Part shown: positions 31,493-39,309 of the stretch, one piece after another
Position numbering within the stretch: the stretch's first letter is position 1
Layout of the letters: every line of letters begins with the position of its first letter
From: Microbacteriaceae bacterium
GTDB lineage: Bacteria; Actinomycetota; Actinomycetes; Actinomycetales; Microbacteriaceae
DNA length: 45,128 nucleotides
Assembly: GCA_025463565.1 (NCBI GenBank)
Contig: JAODAT010000099.1
Location: 1-45,128 of the forward strand
Direction of reading: 5' to 3'
The notes under the pieces: generated by a model
Told to the model about the DNA's origin: nothing
What the model saw: only the letters and a program-made list of their open reading frames with translations
The model's database searches: none
Made by a program: the position numbers and the translations under genes

Positions 31493-31875
31493 CGATTAAT
31501 CGTGCTAACACCGACCCCTAGAAGTTTTGCGGTCTCGCGCTGCGTGTAGCCCTCTTTTTTCATCACGTACTCAGCCACTACACGCTCCCAGCGGTCGTAC
31601 TCTCGCCGGAATGATCGAAGGCCGGTTAGCGTCTTGCGCAACGCTGACTGGGCTTCCGCGTTCAGTTCGTCCTCGATTATCTGAAGGCCGTGCTCGTGCA
31701 GCTCGCGACTCAGTTGAGCGATGCGCGGGTTAGTCACAAGCTGCCCGACCGCCTGGAGCTGCTCGCCGAGCTGCACCAAGTGTTCTCCTACGTCGGGGAA
31801 ATTCACCTCGTCAACTTGAAGCTCTGCGCCCTCGTCATCTGGGTCGTCAGTCTGGCGACCGGGAGTTCTGCTCAT
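31453..31875 (-). CDS. HTH regulator of the integrated element
   Basis: ATG 31875 (MSRTPGRQ) is preferred over longer frames because the operator array lies just upstream; no clear ribosome site. 140 residues: an acidic N-terminus, a helical middle (about 30-100, with LVQLGEQLQAVGQLV and HEHGLQIIEDELNAEAQSAL) and a C-terminal helix-turn-helix with GYTQRETAKLLGVGVSTINRW, of the type seen in transposase-like or Xre-related regulators. It is divergent from the integrase and could be the control protein for integration and excision. It binds, presumably, the repeats at 31913-31967. Confidence 0.6.
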   Translation of the reverse strand: MSRTPGRQTDDPDDEGAELQVDEVNFPDVGEHLVQLGEQLQAVGQLVTNPRIAQLSRELHEHGLQIIEDELNAEAQSALRKTLTGLRSFRREYDRWERVVAEYVMKKEGYTQRETAKLLGVGVSTINRWAQNPLRVQEYR

Positions 31876-31912
31876 GCGGAAAGGGTACCTCGCTCCACCC
31901 ACTTGGGCGACT

Positions 31913-31967
31913 TGTTCGCGAACGCGTACACGGCGTGTTAGCGTGTACATGTTCGCGAACGCGTACA
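31913..31967. promoter_or_regulatory. 18-bp direct repeats, operator array between regulator and integrase
   Basis: TGTTCGCGAACGCGTACA at 31913-31930 and again at 31950-31967, 37 bp apart, with a degenerate third copy TGTTAGCGTGTACA (31936-31949) between. Each full copy contains the palindrome GTTCGCGAAC. The array lies between the divergent HTH gene (start 31875) and the integrase side (from 31987), as expected for a switch operator or for integrase/excisionase arm sites. Confidence 0.55.
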
Positions 31968-31986
31968 TACCGAGCGAAGGATGCAA

Positions 31987-32118
31987 GTGAAACGATCGGC
32001 GGAATTGGGGCCACGGCGCGAGGCGTCTGCGGCCGACGGCCGCGGAGCCTTGCGCCATCTCCGCAATTGCGGTTGCGTTTGCTCGGCCTTTAACCGACGT
32101 TGGAGGCGGGCGTCTTGA
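31987..32118 (+). CDS. Short Arg-rich ORF coupled to the integrase
   Basis: GTG 31987 (AAGGA five bases upstream) runs 43 codons to a TGA that overlaps the integrase TTG start as TTGA. The peptide begins MKRSAELGPRREAS and ends FNRRWRRAS, basic with no recognised fold. ATG 31981 in frame is the alternative. It could be a minimal excisionase-like peptide or only a translated leader that sets integrase translation through coupling. Coding status is uncertain. Confidence 0.35.
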   Translation: MKRSAELGPRREASAADGRGALRHLRNCGCVCSAFNRRWRRAS

Positions 32119-33095
32119 CGACCATTGCAGACGTCTACGACACTTACCGCTCGCTGATCCTGTCGTATATTTCGCCTGCAACTGGCCGGGGTTATGAGGT
32201 TGCTTGGCGGCGGCGTGTGCTCCCGTCGTTGGGTGAATTGGACATTGAATCGCTCTCGACTCTGCGCGTGGAGCTTGCGTTCGCGTCGTGGTCCGGATCG
32301 CGCTCGACCAAAATCGACGCCCTCAGCATGCTGTCTCGCATCTGCAAGGTTGCGGTGAAGGCAGGGCTTATCCGATCCAATCCCTGCATTGGTGCTGAGC
32401 TGCCCCGCACCCACGGTGCCGACCCGACTTCGCGTGCCTTGTCCCTGGAAGAAGTAGCGCGTCTGCTCGTCGTGTTGCCGCCCTCCGGACCGTATCGGCG
32501 GTTTGTTCTGACGCTGCTGTATACGGGCTGTCGGTTCGGAGAGGTCGCTGGCCTGCGCGAATCCGACGTGGACTGGGAAACAAAAACGATCGCTGTGCGT
32601 CGGACAAACTCACCGGGATTCAACGGTGAGCTGGTCATTGGCCCGACGAAGGGGCGGAGAGTGCGCGCCGTCCCACTTTCAGATCCGCTGATGCCTATCG
32701 TCCTCGAAGCTGCAGAGGGCAAGGGGCCGCATGACCTCCTCTTCCCTGGGCCACGAGGCGGCAGTCTTTCATCGAAGAATCTCAGCCGCGCGCTCGACTG
32801 GTTCAGTGTCCGAGAATGGGTCAAGACATTTCCCGAGGGCGAAGAACGGCTGCACTGGCACGACCTTCGCCACACTGCGGCAGTAACGCTGTTCAAGGCA
32901 AACATGTCAGCGCCGGACGTGCAGGCGATTCTGGGCCATTCCTCGCTCGCAGTGACCCAGCTCTACGCCGACACCAGAAATGACGCTGCGCAGCGCGGAG
33001 CGGCTGCTCTTTCTCGCTTCTACGGATCCCAGTCGATGGGTCAACTTCGAGGGGGTGAGGGAACCGCAAAAAGCGGCTCTGACCAGGAGATTTGA
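32115..33095 (+). CDS. Tyrosine site-specific integrase
   Basis: Start TTG 32115 is chosen because GGAGG lies eight bases before it; 326 residues. N-terminal SAM-like core-binding domain (about 1-95) and catalytic domain (about 105-300) with Arg140 in YTGCRFGEV, a Lys in GPTKGRRVR, His249-Arg252 in HDLRHTA, His in LGHSS and the nucleophile Tyr284 in TQLYAD. All catalytic residues are present. It inserts the element at the 3' end of tRNA-Phe and lies two bases from the att repeat. The rare TTG start and overlap with a leader ORF suggest low, coupled expression. Confidence 0.92.
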   Translation: MTTIADVYDTYRSLILSYISPATGRGYEVAWRRRVLPSLGELDIESLSTLRVELAFASWSGSRSTKIDALSMLSRICKVAVKAGLIRSNPCIGAELPRTHGADPTSRALSLEEVARLLVVLPPSGPYRRFVLTLLYTGCRFGEVAGLRESDVDWETKTIAVRRTNSPGFNGELVIGPTKGRRVRAVPLSDPLMPIVLEAAEGKGPHDLLFPGPRGGSLSSKNLSRALDWFSVREWVKTFPEGEERLHWHDLRHTAAVTLFKANMSAPDVQAILGHSSLAVTQLYADTRNDAAQRGAAALSRFYGSQSMGQLRGGEGTAKSGSDQEI

Positions 33096-33097
33096 GG

Positions 33098-33142
33098 GTG
33101 GCTCCGACGGGCGTCGATCCCGTGACCTCTCGATTTTCAGTC
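33098..33142. repeat. Proximal att site within tRNA-Phe
   Basis: The 45-bp copy that belongs to the intact tRNA-Phe gene, identical to 28473-28517. Integration replaced the chromosomal 3' half with the one brought by the element, leaving the tRNA functional. Confidence 0.9.
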
Positions 33143-33171
33143 GAACGCTCTACCAACTGAGCTACAGAGCC
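33099..33171 (-). tRNA. tRNA-Phe (GAA)
   Basis: Read on the minus strand: acceptor GGCTCTG pairing with the 3' CGGAGCC, D arm GCTCAGTTGGTAGAGC, anticodon loop CTGAAAA (GAA), T arm with GGGATCGACGCCC, discriminator A. CCA is not encoded. It is the integration site of the element to its left; the integrase stop is three bases beyond its 3' end. Confidence 0.96.
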
Positions 33172-33212
33172 AACAAGGTACGGCCGTCTGGCGAGAGATG
33201 ACCGTACCTTTG

Positions 33213-33286
33213 CGACCCTGACCGGACTTGAACCGGCGACCTCCGCCGTGACAGGGCGGCGCGCTAACCAACTGCGCTACAGGGCC
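33213..33286 (-). tRNA. tRNA-Asp (GTC)
   Basis: Acceptor GGCCCTG with CAGGGTC, D arm with AGTTGGTTAGCGC, anticodon loop CTGTCAC (GTC), T loop GGTTCAAGTCC, discriminator G. Second gene of a Glu-Asp-Phe tRNA cluster on the minus strand. Confidence 0.96.
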
Positions 33287-33299
33287 TAGCTATGTTTCG

Positions 33300-33372
33300 T
33301 GACCCCAACGGGATTCGAACCCGTGTTAACGCCGTGAAAGGGCGCCGTCCTAGGCCACTAAACGATGGGGCC
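33300..33372 (-). tRNA. tRNA-Glu (TTC)
   Basis: Acceptor GGCCCCA with TGGGGTC, D arm with TTTAGTGGCCTAGGA, anticodon loop CTTTCAC (TTC), T loop GGTTCGAATCC, discriminator A. First gene of the Glu-Asp-Phe cluster. Confidence 0.96.
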
Positions 33373-33407
33373 GTGAAGTAAACAACCTTCATAGCTACCG
33401 AGGGACA

Positions 33408-33437
33408 AGCATACGGGCGGGCACCCCCGATTACCAA
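33408..33437 (-). promoter_or_regulatory. Promoter of the tRNA cluster
   Basis: On the minus strand TTGGTA (33437-33432), 18-bp spacer, TATGCT (33413-33408), about 36 bases upstream of tRNA-Glu. Confidence 0.5.
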
Positions 33438-33557
33438 ACGCTGCAGTCTCCACCCGAATTCGGCCACTCCGGTCAATGAAACGCGGGGAATCCTTTCGGA
33501 AAGGTACATTCAACTCGCCGTTGAAGGTTTGGGTACTGGCCTACGGCGCGCTCCCTT

Positions 33558-33586
33558 GTTACTGTTACTGGTGTTAACAGTGTTAC
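33558..33586 (+). promoter_or_regulatory. GTTAC repeat array before the M23 peptidase, MtrA-like boxes
   Basis: GTTAC at 33558, 33564 and 33582 and GTTAAC at 33573, i.e. steps of 6, 9 and 9 bases. Repeated GTAAC-type half sites are described as binding sites of the actinobacterial regulator MtrA, which controls cell-wall peptidase genes. The rest of the 33373-33605 gap holds the tRNA promoter and nothing else recognised. Confidence 0.45.
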
Positions 33587-33605
33587 TAACGTGACGGGGG
33601 CGCGG

Positions 33606-34892
33606 ATGCATCGCGTGTCACGGAATCGGGGAGCAATGACGAGCAGGCAGAGCGAAAGAGGCGCTACGGCCTTGTTGACGCGTGCCCTTCGCCCGAGACG
33701 AAACCGCGTCGTGACGGCCATAGTGGTGGCCGGCACGCTGATGGCGATCGTTGTCGCAGGCCAGTCGGCGACCGCCGCAACGACCGACGACTACCCCAGC
33801 TGGAGCACGGTGCAGGCCGCGCGTGCCAACACCGCGGCGAAGCAGAAAGAGGTCTCGAACCTCCAGGCGCTCATCGCCAGCCTGCAGGCCAACGTCACAA
33901 GCACCCAGGCCGATGCCGACGCCAAGGGCACGGTCGCCCAGCAGGCGCAGGACAAGTACGACCTCGCATCCCAGAAGGCTGCCGGGCTGAAGAGCCAGGC
34001 GGATGCCGCCCAGTCGAAGGCAGACAAGTCCAAGCAGCAGGCCGGTCAGCTGGCCGCCCGCCTCGCCCGCTCCGGTGGCGGCGACCTCTCGACCACCCTG
34101 TTCTTCAGCGGCAGCAAGGCCGACGACCTGCTGTCGCAGCTCGGACTCGCCAGCATGGTGAAGGACCAGTCGGCCGGCCTCTATAAGAAGGCCATCCAGG
34201 ATCAGAACACCGCGCAGTCCCTCACCGACCAGGCCGACGTGGCGAAGGCCGCGCTCAAAGACCTGAACGATGCGGCCCAGGCCGCACTCGCCGCGGCCGT
34301 CACCGCCGAGGCGGCTGCCACGGCTGCGCTCAACGAGCAGCAGTCTCACATCGCGACGCTGCAAGCGCAGCTCGCCACCCTGCAGACCGACCAACAGCAC
34401 ACCGAAGCCGAGTACACGGCGGGCCTCGTCGCCCAGTACGGCGCCGGCGCCAGCCTCGGTGCCGGCGCGATCAGCGTCGAGGGCTACGCCCGCCCCGCCG
34501 GTGGCCACATCTCGAGCCCCTACGGCATGCGTCTCGACCCGTACTACGGCGTCTACCAGCTGCATGACGGCACCGACCTCGGCGCATCCTGCAACTCGCC
34601 CATCTACGCGGCGCACAGCGGAACCGTCGTCTACGCCGGTCCCTACGGCGGCTACGGCAACTACCTCAAGATCCGCGACGGCGACGGCATCTCCACCGCG
34701 TACGGGCACATCGTCAACGGCGGCATCCTGGTCTCGGTCGGCCAGGGCGTCGGCGTCGGCCAGAACATCGCCCGCGTCGGCAGCACCGGCGCCTCCACCG
34801 GATGCCACCTGCACTTCTCGGTCTTCCAGGGCTCAGCCACTATCGACCCGGTGCCGTTCATGCGGGCCAACGGCGTGGAGCTCGCGAACTAA
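33606..34892 (+). CDS. Secreted M23 (LytM-type) peptidase with coiled coil
   Basis: Start is uncertain: ATG 33606 (428 residues) or ATG 33636 with GGGGAG close by (418 residues). Basic N-terminus, one export helix (VVTAIVVAGTLMAIVVAG) with likely cleavage at ATAA, then a long Ala/Gln/Lys coiled coil of about 200 residues, and a C-terminal LytM domain: HISSPYGMRLDP, metal ligands in HDGTDLG and catalytic HLHF. The metal site is complete, so it should cut peptidoglycan cross-links outside the cell; the coiled coil resembles EnvC/PcsB regulators of division hydrolases. GTTAC repeats upstream suggest MtrA control. Confidence 0.88.
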   Translation: MHRVSRNRGAMTSRQSERGATALLTRALRPRRNRVVTAIVVAGTLMAIVVAGQSATAATTDDYPSWSTVQAARANTAAKQKEVSNLQALIASLQANVTSTQADADAKGTVAQQAQDKYDLASQKAAGLKSQADAAQSKADKSKQQAGQLAARLARSGGGDLSTTLFFSGSKADDLLSQLGLASMVKDQSAGLYKKAIQDQNTAQSLTDQADVAKAALKDLNDAAQAALAAAVTAEAAATAALNEQQSHIATLQAQLATLQTDQQHTEAEYTAGLVAQYGAGASLGAGAISVEGYARPAGGHISSPYGMRLDPYYGVYQLHDGTDLGASCNSPIYAAHSGTVVYAGPYGGYGNYLKIRDGDGISTAYGHIVNGGILVSVGQGVGVGQNIARVGSTGASTGCHLHFSVFQGSATIDPVPFMRANGVELAN

Positions 34893-34899
34893 GCGTTAC

Positions 34900-34944
34900 G
34901 GTCGCTGAGCTTGTCGAAGCGTCCCTTCGACAAGCTCAGGGACC
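34900..34944. repeat. Palindromic repeat R1
   Basis: CTGAGCTTGTCGAAG (34905-34919), five-base loop, CTTCGACAAGCTCAG (34925-34939), extended by GGTC/GACC. It fills the gap between the convergent stops of the M23 peptidase and pyrophosphatase genes and could work as a two-way terminator. Related in core sequence to R2 and R3. Confidence 0.75.
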
Positions 34945-34950
34945 GAATGG

Positions 34951-35445
34951 CTAGTGGCCGGTCGGCGGCACGTAGGCCGCGATGCCGGCCGCGATGATCT
35001 CCTCGGCCTGAGCGGCGTTGCCCCAGCCTTCGGTCTTCACCCATTTGCTGGGCTCGAGGTCTTTGTAGTGCTCGAAGAAATGCTCGATCTCTTTGCGGGT
35101 GTATTCGGGAATGTCGTCGACATCCTGCAGCCACGCCCAGCGCGGGTCCTTCGCCTGCACGGCGATGACCTTCGCGTCTGAGCCGCCGTCATCCGTCATG
35201 TTGAAGACGCCGATCGGGCGCACCTTCACGCCGACGCCGGGGAACAGCGGGTAGTCGAGCAGCACGAGCACGTCGACCGGGTCGCCGTCGAGGCCGAGGG
35301 TGTTCTCGAAGAAGCCGTAGTCGGTGGGATAGACGAAGCCGGTGAAGAGAACGCGATCGAGAAACACGCGCCCGGTCTCGTGATCCACCTCGTACTTGTT
35401 CTTGCTTCCCTTGGGGATCTCGATGATGGCGTCGTAGCTGCCCAT
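34951..35445 (-). CDS. ppa: Inorganic pyrophosphatase (family I)
   Basis: ATG 35445 is set by AGGAG eight bases upstream; 164 residues, the normal length of the soluble bacterial enzyme. Signature residues: EIPKGSKNKYEVD at the N-terminus, FTGFVYPTDYGFFENT, and the metal-binding DGDPVDVLVL; the C-terminal HFFEHYKDLE block is also typical. It hydrolyses pyrophosphate from biosynthetic reactions, needing magnesium, in the cytoplasm. It diverges from tilS with 45 bases between the starts. Confidence 0.95.
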   Translation of the reverse strand: MGSYDAIIEIPKGSKNKYEVDHETGRVFLDRVLFTGFVYPTDYGFFENTLGLDGDPVDVLVLLDYPLFPGVGVKVRPIGVFNMTDDGGSDAKVIAVQAKDPRWAWLQDVDDIPEYTRKEIEHFFEHYKDLEPSKWVKTEGWGNAAQAEEIIAAGIAAYVPPTGH

Positions 35446-35478
35446 GACGTGCACTCCTTGCTTGGCGATCGGCTGCAA

Positions 35479-35490
35479 TAACGTTAGCGG
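35479..35490 (+). promoter_or_regulatory. Probable leaderless start of tilS
   Basis: TAACGT (35479-35484) followed by six bases and the ATG at 35491, with no Shine-Dalgarno. The same six-base spacing is seen at the leaderless gene at 29915. A -35 is weak (TTGCTT at 15-bp spacing). Confidence 0.4.
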
Positions 35491-36540
35491 ATGACCACCC
35501 GCCGCCGATTGACGCCCGCCATCGCCGATGTGCGGCGTGCGGTGCGTGCGGCCCTTGAGCGGGTCGAGCCGGTCGAGACCTCACCTACGAGCAACCCGTC
35601 GGTGACGTCTCGACCGGCTCGACCCGCTTTTCCGGTGGTGCTGGTCGCACTCAGCGGTGGACCGGACTCGCTCGCGCTCGCAGCAGCGACCGCGTTCGAG
35701 GCGTCGCGACTCGGGATGACGGCCGGCGCGGTGATCGTCGACCACGGGCTGCAGGAGGGGTCGGCGGATGTCGCAGCGCGAGCAGCGCAGCAGGCCGCCG
35801 AGCTGGGCCTCGCGCCGGTCATCACGACGCACGTGACGGTCGCCGGAACGGGTGGCCCGGAGGCCGCCGCGCGCGACGCGCGCTACGCTGCACTCGCCGA
35901 GGTCGCGGCGGAGGTCGGCGCGACGGCCGTGCTCCTCGGCCACACCCTCGACGACCAGGCGGAGACCGTGCTGCTGGGCCTCGCCCGCGGCAGCGGCGCC
36001 GGCAGCCTGAAGGGGATGGCGGCGGAGTCGGGGCTGTATCTGCGTCCGCTGCTCGGCATCCGTCGCGCCACCACTGTGCAGTTCTGCGTCGACGAGGGCC
36101 TGGAGCCGTGGCACGACCCACAGAACGGGGAAGAGAAGTTCACCCGGGTGCGGGTGCGCAACACGGTGCTGCCGATGCTGGAACGCGAGCTCGGTCCCGG
36201 GATCGCTGAGGCTCTCGCGCGCACGGCCGCGACCCTGCGCGAAGACGCCGAGGCACTGGACGGCTTCGCGGAGGAGCAGCTCGAGGAGCTGGCCGAGCAT
36301 GCAGAGGCCGGCATCTCGCTGCCGGTGAAGGCACTTGAAGCGAACCCGCCCGCGCTGCGGCAGCGAATCATCCGGGCGACGGTCGAAGCCGAGTTCGGGG
36401 TGAGCCTCAGCCGGGCGCACACCCTCGAGGTGTCGCGACTGGTGACCGACTGGTCGGGGCAGGATGCTCTCGACCTTCCCGGCATTAAGGTGGAACGGCA
36501 GGGCGGCCTGCTCATCTTCACGAACACCAGGGAGCCCTAG
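35491..36540 (+). CDS. tilS: tRNA(Ile) lysidine synthase
   Basis: A 349-residue enzyme that converts C34 of tRNA-Ile(CAU) to lysidine. The PP-loop SGGPDS is at 55-60, later than usual, followed by VDHGLQ and the family block LLGHTLDDQAETVLLGLARG, then GLYLRPLLGIRR and the RVRVRNTVLPMLE segment; the C-terminal substrate-binding domain is short, as in Actinobacteria. Residues 23-46 (Arg/Pro/Thr/Ser-rich, including EPVETSPTSNPSVTSRPARP) are encoded by an inverted repeat of the local repeat family, i.e. an in-frame insertion just before the PP-loop. hpt follows after three bases. Confidence 0.93.
   Translation: MTTRRRLTPAIADVRRAVRAALERVEPVETSPTSNPSVTSRPARPAFPVVLVALSGGPDSLALAAATAFEASRLGMTAGAVIVDHGLQEGSADVAARAAQQAAELGLAPVITTHVTVAGTGGPEAAARDARYAALAEVAAEVGATAVLLGHTLDDQAETVLLGLARGSGAGSLKGMAAESGLYLRPLLGIRRATTVQFCVDEGLEPWHDPQNGEEKFTRVRVRNTVLPMLERELGPGIAEALARTAATLREDAEALDGFAEEQLEELAEHAEAGISLPVKALEANPPALRQRIIRATVEAEFGVSLSRAHTLEVSRLVTDWSGQDALDLPGIKVERQGGLLIFTNTREP
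35558..35628. repeat. Palindromic repeat R2 inside tilS
   Basis: Twenty-eight-base arms, 35558-35585 and 35601-35628, complementary except for one C:C mismatch, with a 15-base loop. Arms start AGCGGGTCGAGCCGGTCGAG. Same core as R3 (GGTCGAGC..GTCGAGACC). It lies in frame within tilS codons 23-46. Confidence 0.85.
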
Positions 36541-36543
36541 ACC

Positions 36544-37095
36544 GTGGACTATAGCGACATCTCCGACGACCTCACCGAGGTGCTGCTCACCGAGCAGCAG
36601 ATCCACGACAAGATCGAGGAACTGGCCCGGCGCATCGAGGTCGACTACGCCGGTGACAAGCTGCTGCTGGTGGGCGTGCTTCGCGGAGCGGTCATGGTGA
36701 TGGCCGACCTGGCGAGGGCGCTGCGCATCCCCATCGAGATGGACTGGATGGCGGTCTCCTCCTACGGGTCGGGCACGCAGTCCTCGGGCGTCGTCCGCAT
36801 CCTCAAAGACCTCGACACCGACCTGCACGGCCGCAAGGTGCTCATCGTCGAAGACATTATTGACTCCGGCCTCACCCTGTCGTGGCTGCGCGCCAACCTC
36901 GAGAGCCGCGGAGCGGAGTCGGTGGAGATCTGCGCGCTGCTTCGCAAGCCGGATGCCGCCAAGGTGATCGTGGACGTCAAGTACGAGGGTTTCGAGATCC
37001 CGAACGCCTTCGTGGTCGGCTACGGGCTGGACTACGCGGAGAAGTACCGCAACTACCGCGACATCGGCGTGCTCGCCCCACACGTCTACGAGTAA
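36544..37095 (+). CDS. hpt: Hypoxanthine(-guanine) phosphoribosyltransferase
   Basis: GTG 36544, three bases after tilS, gives 183 residues. The PRPP-binding motif [14 protein letters not shown] is at 99-112, with the preceding [17 protein letters not shown] block, the flexible-loop [11 protein letters not shown] and the C-terminal [20 protein letters not shown]. It salvages hypoxanthine and guanine to IMP and GMP. The tilS-hpt-ftsH order is conserved in many Gram-positive bacteria. A palindromic repeat (R3) separates it from ftsH. Confidence 0.95.
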   Translation: MDYSDISDDLTEVLLTEQQIHDKIEELARRIEVDYAGDKLLLVGVLRGAVMVMADLARALRIPIEMDWMAVSSYGSGTQSSGVVRILKDLDTDLHGRKVLIVEDIIDSGLTLSWLRANLESRGAESVEICALLRKPDAAKVIVDVKYEGFEIPNAFVVGYGLDYAEKYRNYRDIGVLAPHVYE

Positions 37096-37100
37096 CTAGG

Positions 37101-37170
37101 GCGGGTCGAGCTTGTCGAGACCTCACCCACGAAATAGCTCCGTCGTGAGGTCTCGACAAGCTCGACCCGC
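37101..37170. repeat. Palindromic repeat R3 between hpt and ftsH
   Basis: Perfect 26-base arms (37101-37126 and 37145-37170) around an 18-base loop; arms start GCGGGTCGAGCTTGTCGAGA and end CCTCAC. The RNA would fold into a very stable hairpin six bases after the hpt stop. No T run follows, so it may damp read-through or protect mRNA rather than terminate. Confidence 0.85.
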
Positions 37171-37279
37171 TCTGTATTACGCCCACGGCAAACATGCAGT
37201 GGGCGCCCAGCGCCAGACGGGTAACGTTGCACGCATATTCTTCGGCAGAAAGGTGCCGGGCTGAGAGGCCCGCAACACT

Positions 37280-39286
37280 ATGGACTTCAAGCGCTTACTC
37301 CGTGGCCCGATCCTGTGGATCATTCTTGGCGTTGCCGTCGTCGCGGTCGCGTTCAGCCTGATCGGCGGCTCGGGGTTCAAGGAGATCACCACCAAGCAGG
37401 GGCTCACGCTGCTGAAGGACGACAAGGTCGCGTCCGCGAAGATCGTCGACAGCGAGCAGCGGGTCGACCTGGTGCTCACCACCGCGGGCAGCGACGGCAA
37501 AGACGTGCAGTTCTACTACGCGGCCCCGCGCGGTTCCGAGATCGTGAAGGCCGTCAACGCGGCCAACCCGAAATCCTTCGACGACGAGGTCGACAAGAGC
37601 AACTGGTTCACCTCACTGCTCGGGCTCGTCGTTCCGTTCCTCATCATCGGCGTGATCTTCTGGTTCCTGCTCTCCAGCATGCAGGGTGGCGGCTCCAAGG
37701 TCATGCAGTTCGGCAAGTCGAAGGCCAAGCTGGTCTCCAAGGAAGCCCCCAAGGTGACCTTCCAGGATGTCGCCGGCGCCGACGAGGCCATTGAAGAGCT
37801 CGAGGAGATCAAAGACTTCCTCGTCGCCCCGGCCAAATTCCAGGCCGTCGGTGCCCGCATCCCCAAGGGCGTGCTGCTCTACGGCCCTCCCGGTACCGGT
37901 AAGACGCTGCTCGCTCGCGCTGTCGCCGGCGAGGCGAACGTGCCGTTCTACTCCATCTCCGGTTCGGACTTCGTCGAGATGTTCGTCGGCGTTGGCGCAA
38001 GCCGCGTGCGCGACCTGTTCGCCCAGGCGAAGGAGAACTCGCCGGCCATCATCTTCGTCGACGAGATCGACGCCGTCGGCCGCCACCGCGGCTCAGGCAT
38101 GGGCGGCGGTCATGACGAGCGCGAGCAGACTCTCAACCAGCTGCTGGTGGAGATGGACGGCTTCGATGTGAAGACCAACGTCATCCTGATCGCGGCGACC
38201 AACCGTCCCGACATCCTCGACCCCGCCCTGCTGCGCCCGGGCCGATTCGACCGCCAGATCGGCGTTGACGCCCCCGACCTGCAGGGCCGCAAGAAGATCC
38301 TTGAGGTGCACGGCAAGGGCAAGCCGCTTGCTGCAGGAGTCGACCTCGAGGTGCTGGCCCGCAAGACGCCGGGCTTCACGGGCGCCGACCTGGCCAACGT
38401 GCTCAACGAGGCCGCACTGCTCACCGCGCGCTCCAACGCGCAGCTGATCGACAACCGCGCCCTCGATGAGGCCGTCGACCGCGTGATGGCCGGCCCGCAG
38501 CGCCGCACGCGCGTGATGCGCGACCAGGAGAAGCTCATCACCGCGTACCACGAGGGCGGTCACGCCCTGGTGGCTACCGCGATGAACAACACCGACCCGG
38601 TGACGAAGATCACCATCCTGCCGCGCGGTCGTGCCCTCGGCTACACGATGGTCATGCCGGTCGAGGACCGCTACTCCGTGAGCCGCAACGAACTGCTCGA
38701 TCAGCTCGCCTACGCGATGGGCGGTCGGGTGGCCGAAGAGATCGTGTTCCACGACCCCACCACGGGCGCCTCCAACGACATCGAGAAGGCCACGCAGACC
38801 GCGCGCAAGATGGTGACCGAATTCGGTATGTCGTCGAACATCGGCTCCGTGAAGCTCGGCTCCGGCCAGGGCGAGATGTGGCTCGGCCGCGACATGGGCA
38901 GCCAGCGCGACTACTCCGAACGCGTTTCGGAGCAGGTCGACGACGAGGTGAAGACGCTCATCGAGAACGCCCACAACGAGGCGTGGGAGGTCATCAACAA
39001 CAACCGTGATATCCTCGACAAGCTGGCGACCGCGCTGCTGGAGAAGGAGACGCTCGACCACAACGAGCTCGCCGAGATCTTCAAAAACGTCAAGCATCTT
39101 CCGCCGCGGCCGCAGTGGCTGTCGAGCAAGAAGCGCCCTGTCTCCGACCTGCCCGCCGTCGGCATGCCCCTCAAGGGCGCGATCGACGCCGGCGTGGTCG
39201 ACGGTGGAGTGACCTCGGACGACCCGCCCGCCAAGAAGGCCCGCGCTCCGCGTCCGCGCAAGAGCCCGGGCATCGCAACAGCCTGA
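37280..39286 (+). CDS. ftsH: ATP-dependent zinc metalloprotease FtsH
   Basis: A 668-residue membrane protease. Two N-terminal helices (about 10-29 and 110-132) enclose the extracytoplasmic domain; Walker A GPPGTGKT at 202-209, Walker B with DEID at 261-264, second region of homology [20 protein letters not shown], and the zinc site HEGGH at 424-428 (Gly in place of the more common Ala, as in other Actinobacteria). The C-terminus is a basic, disordered tail. It forms hexamers that degrade misfolded membrane and regulatory proteins. The folate operon follows directly and is probably co-transcribed. Confidence 0.97.
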   Translation: MDFKRLLRGPILWIILGVAVVAVAFSLIGGSGFKEITTKQGLTLLKDDKVASAKIVDSEQRVDLVLTTAGSDGKDVQFYYAAPRGSEIVKAVNAANPKSFDDEVDKSNWFTSLLGLVVPFLIIGVIFWFLLSSMQGGGSKVMQFGKSKAKLVSKEAPKVTFQDVAGADEAIEELEEIKDFLVAPAKFQAVGARIPKGVLLYGPPGTGKTLLARAVAGEANVPFYSISGSDFVEMFVGVGASRVRDLFAQAKENSPAIIFVDEIDAVGRHRGSGMGGGHDEREQTLNQLLVEMDGFDVKTNVILIAATNRPDILDPALLRPGRFDRQIGVDAPDLQGRKKILEVHGKGKPLAAGVDLEVLARKTPGFTGADLANVLNEAALLTARSNAQLIDNRALDEAVDRVMAGPQRRTRVMRDQEKLITAYHEGGHALVATAMNNTDPVTKITILPRGRALGYTMVMPVEDRYSVSRNELLDQLAYAMGGRVAEEIVFHDPTTGASNDIEKATQTARKMVTEFGMSSNIGSVKLGSGQGEMWLGRDMGSQRDYSERVSEQVDDEVKTLIENAHNEAWEVINNNRDILDKLATALLEKETLDHNELAEIFKNVKHLPPRPQWLSSKKRPVSDLPAVGMPLKGAIDAGVVDGGVTSDDPPAKKARAPRPRKSPGIATA

Positions 39287-39309
39287 GCTTGCCAGAGACG
39301 AGTCCGCCG

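Larger units (their letters stand above)
28473..33142 (+). mobile_element. tRNA-Phe-integrated element with Rep, TA module and integrase
   Basis: Bounded by exact 45-bp copies of the tRNA-Phe 3' half (28473-28517 and 33098-33142); one unit is 4,625 bp. Contents in order: RepSA-like initiator, zinc-ribbon peptide, DUF6941-like protein, BrnT-like toxin, RHH antitoxin, then on the other strand a 78-residue protein and an HTH regulator, then a leader ORF and a tyrosine integrase beside the tRNA. This is the skeleton of an actinomycete integrative element (pSAM2/AICE type) but no TraB/FtsK-like transfer gene or recognisable excisionase is present. The middle is visibly richer in A and T than the flanks, a sign of transfer. 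Confidence 0.88.

Noticed and set aside
31876-32181. N-terminal extension of the HTH protein up to 32181
   Set aside because: It would run through the operator array and the integrase start; the ATG at 31875 begins protein-like sequence.
33618-34814. 398-codon open frame antisense to the M23 peptidase
   Set aside because: It is a shadow of biased codons of the opposite gene, low-complexity Val/Gly/Ala/Asp, with no family pattern.
35581-37083. 500-codon open frame antisense to tilS and hpt
   Set aside because: Both genes on the + strand are certain enzymes; the antisense frame has no domain signs.
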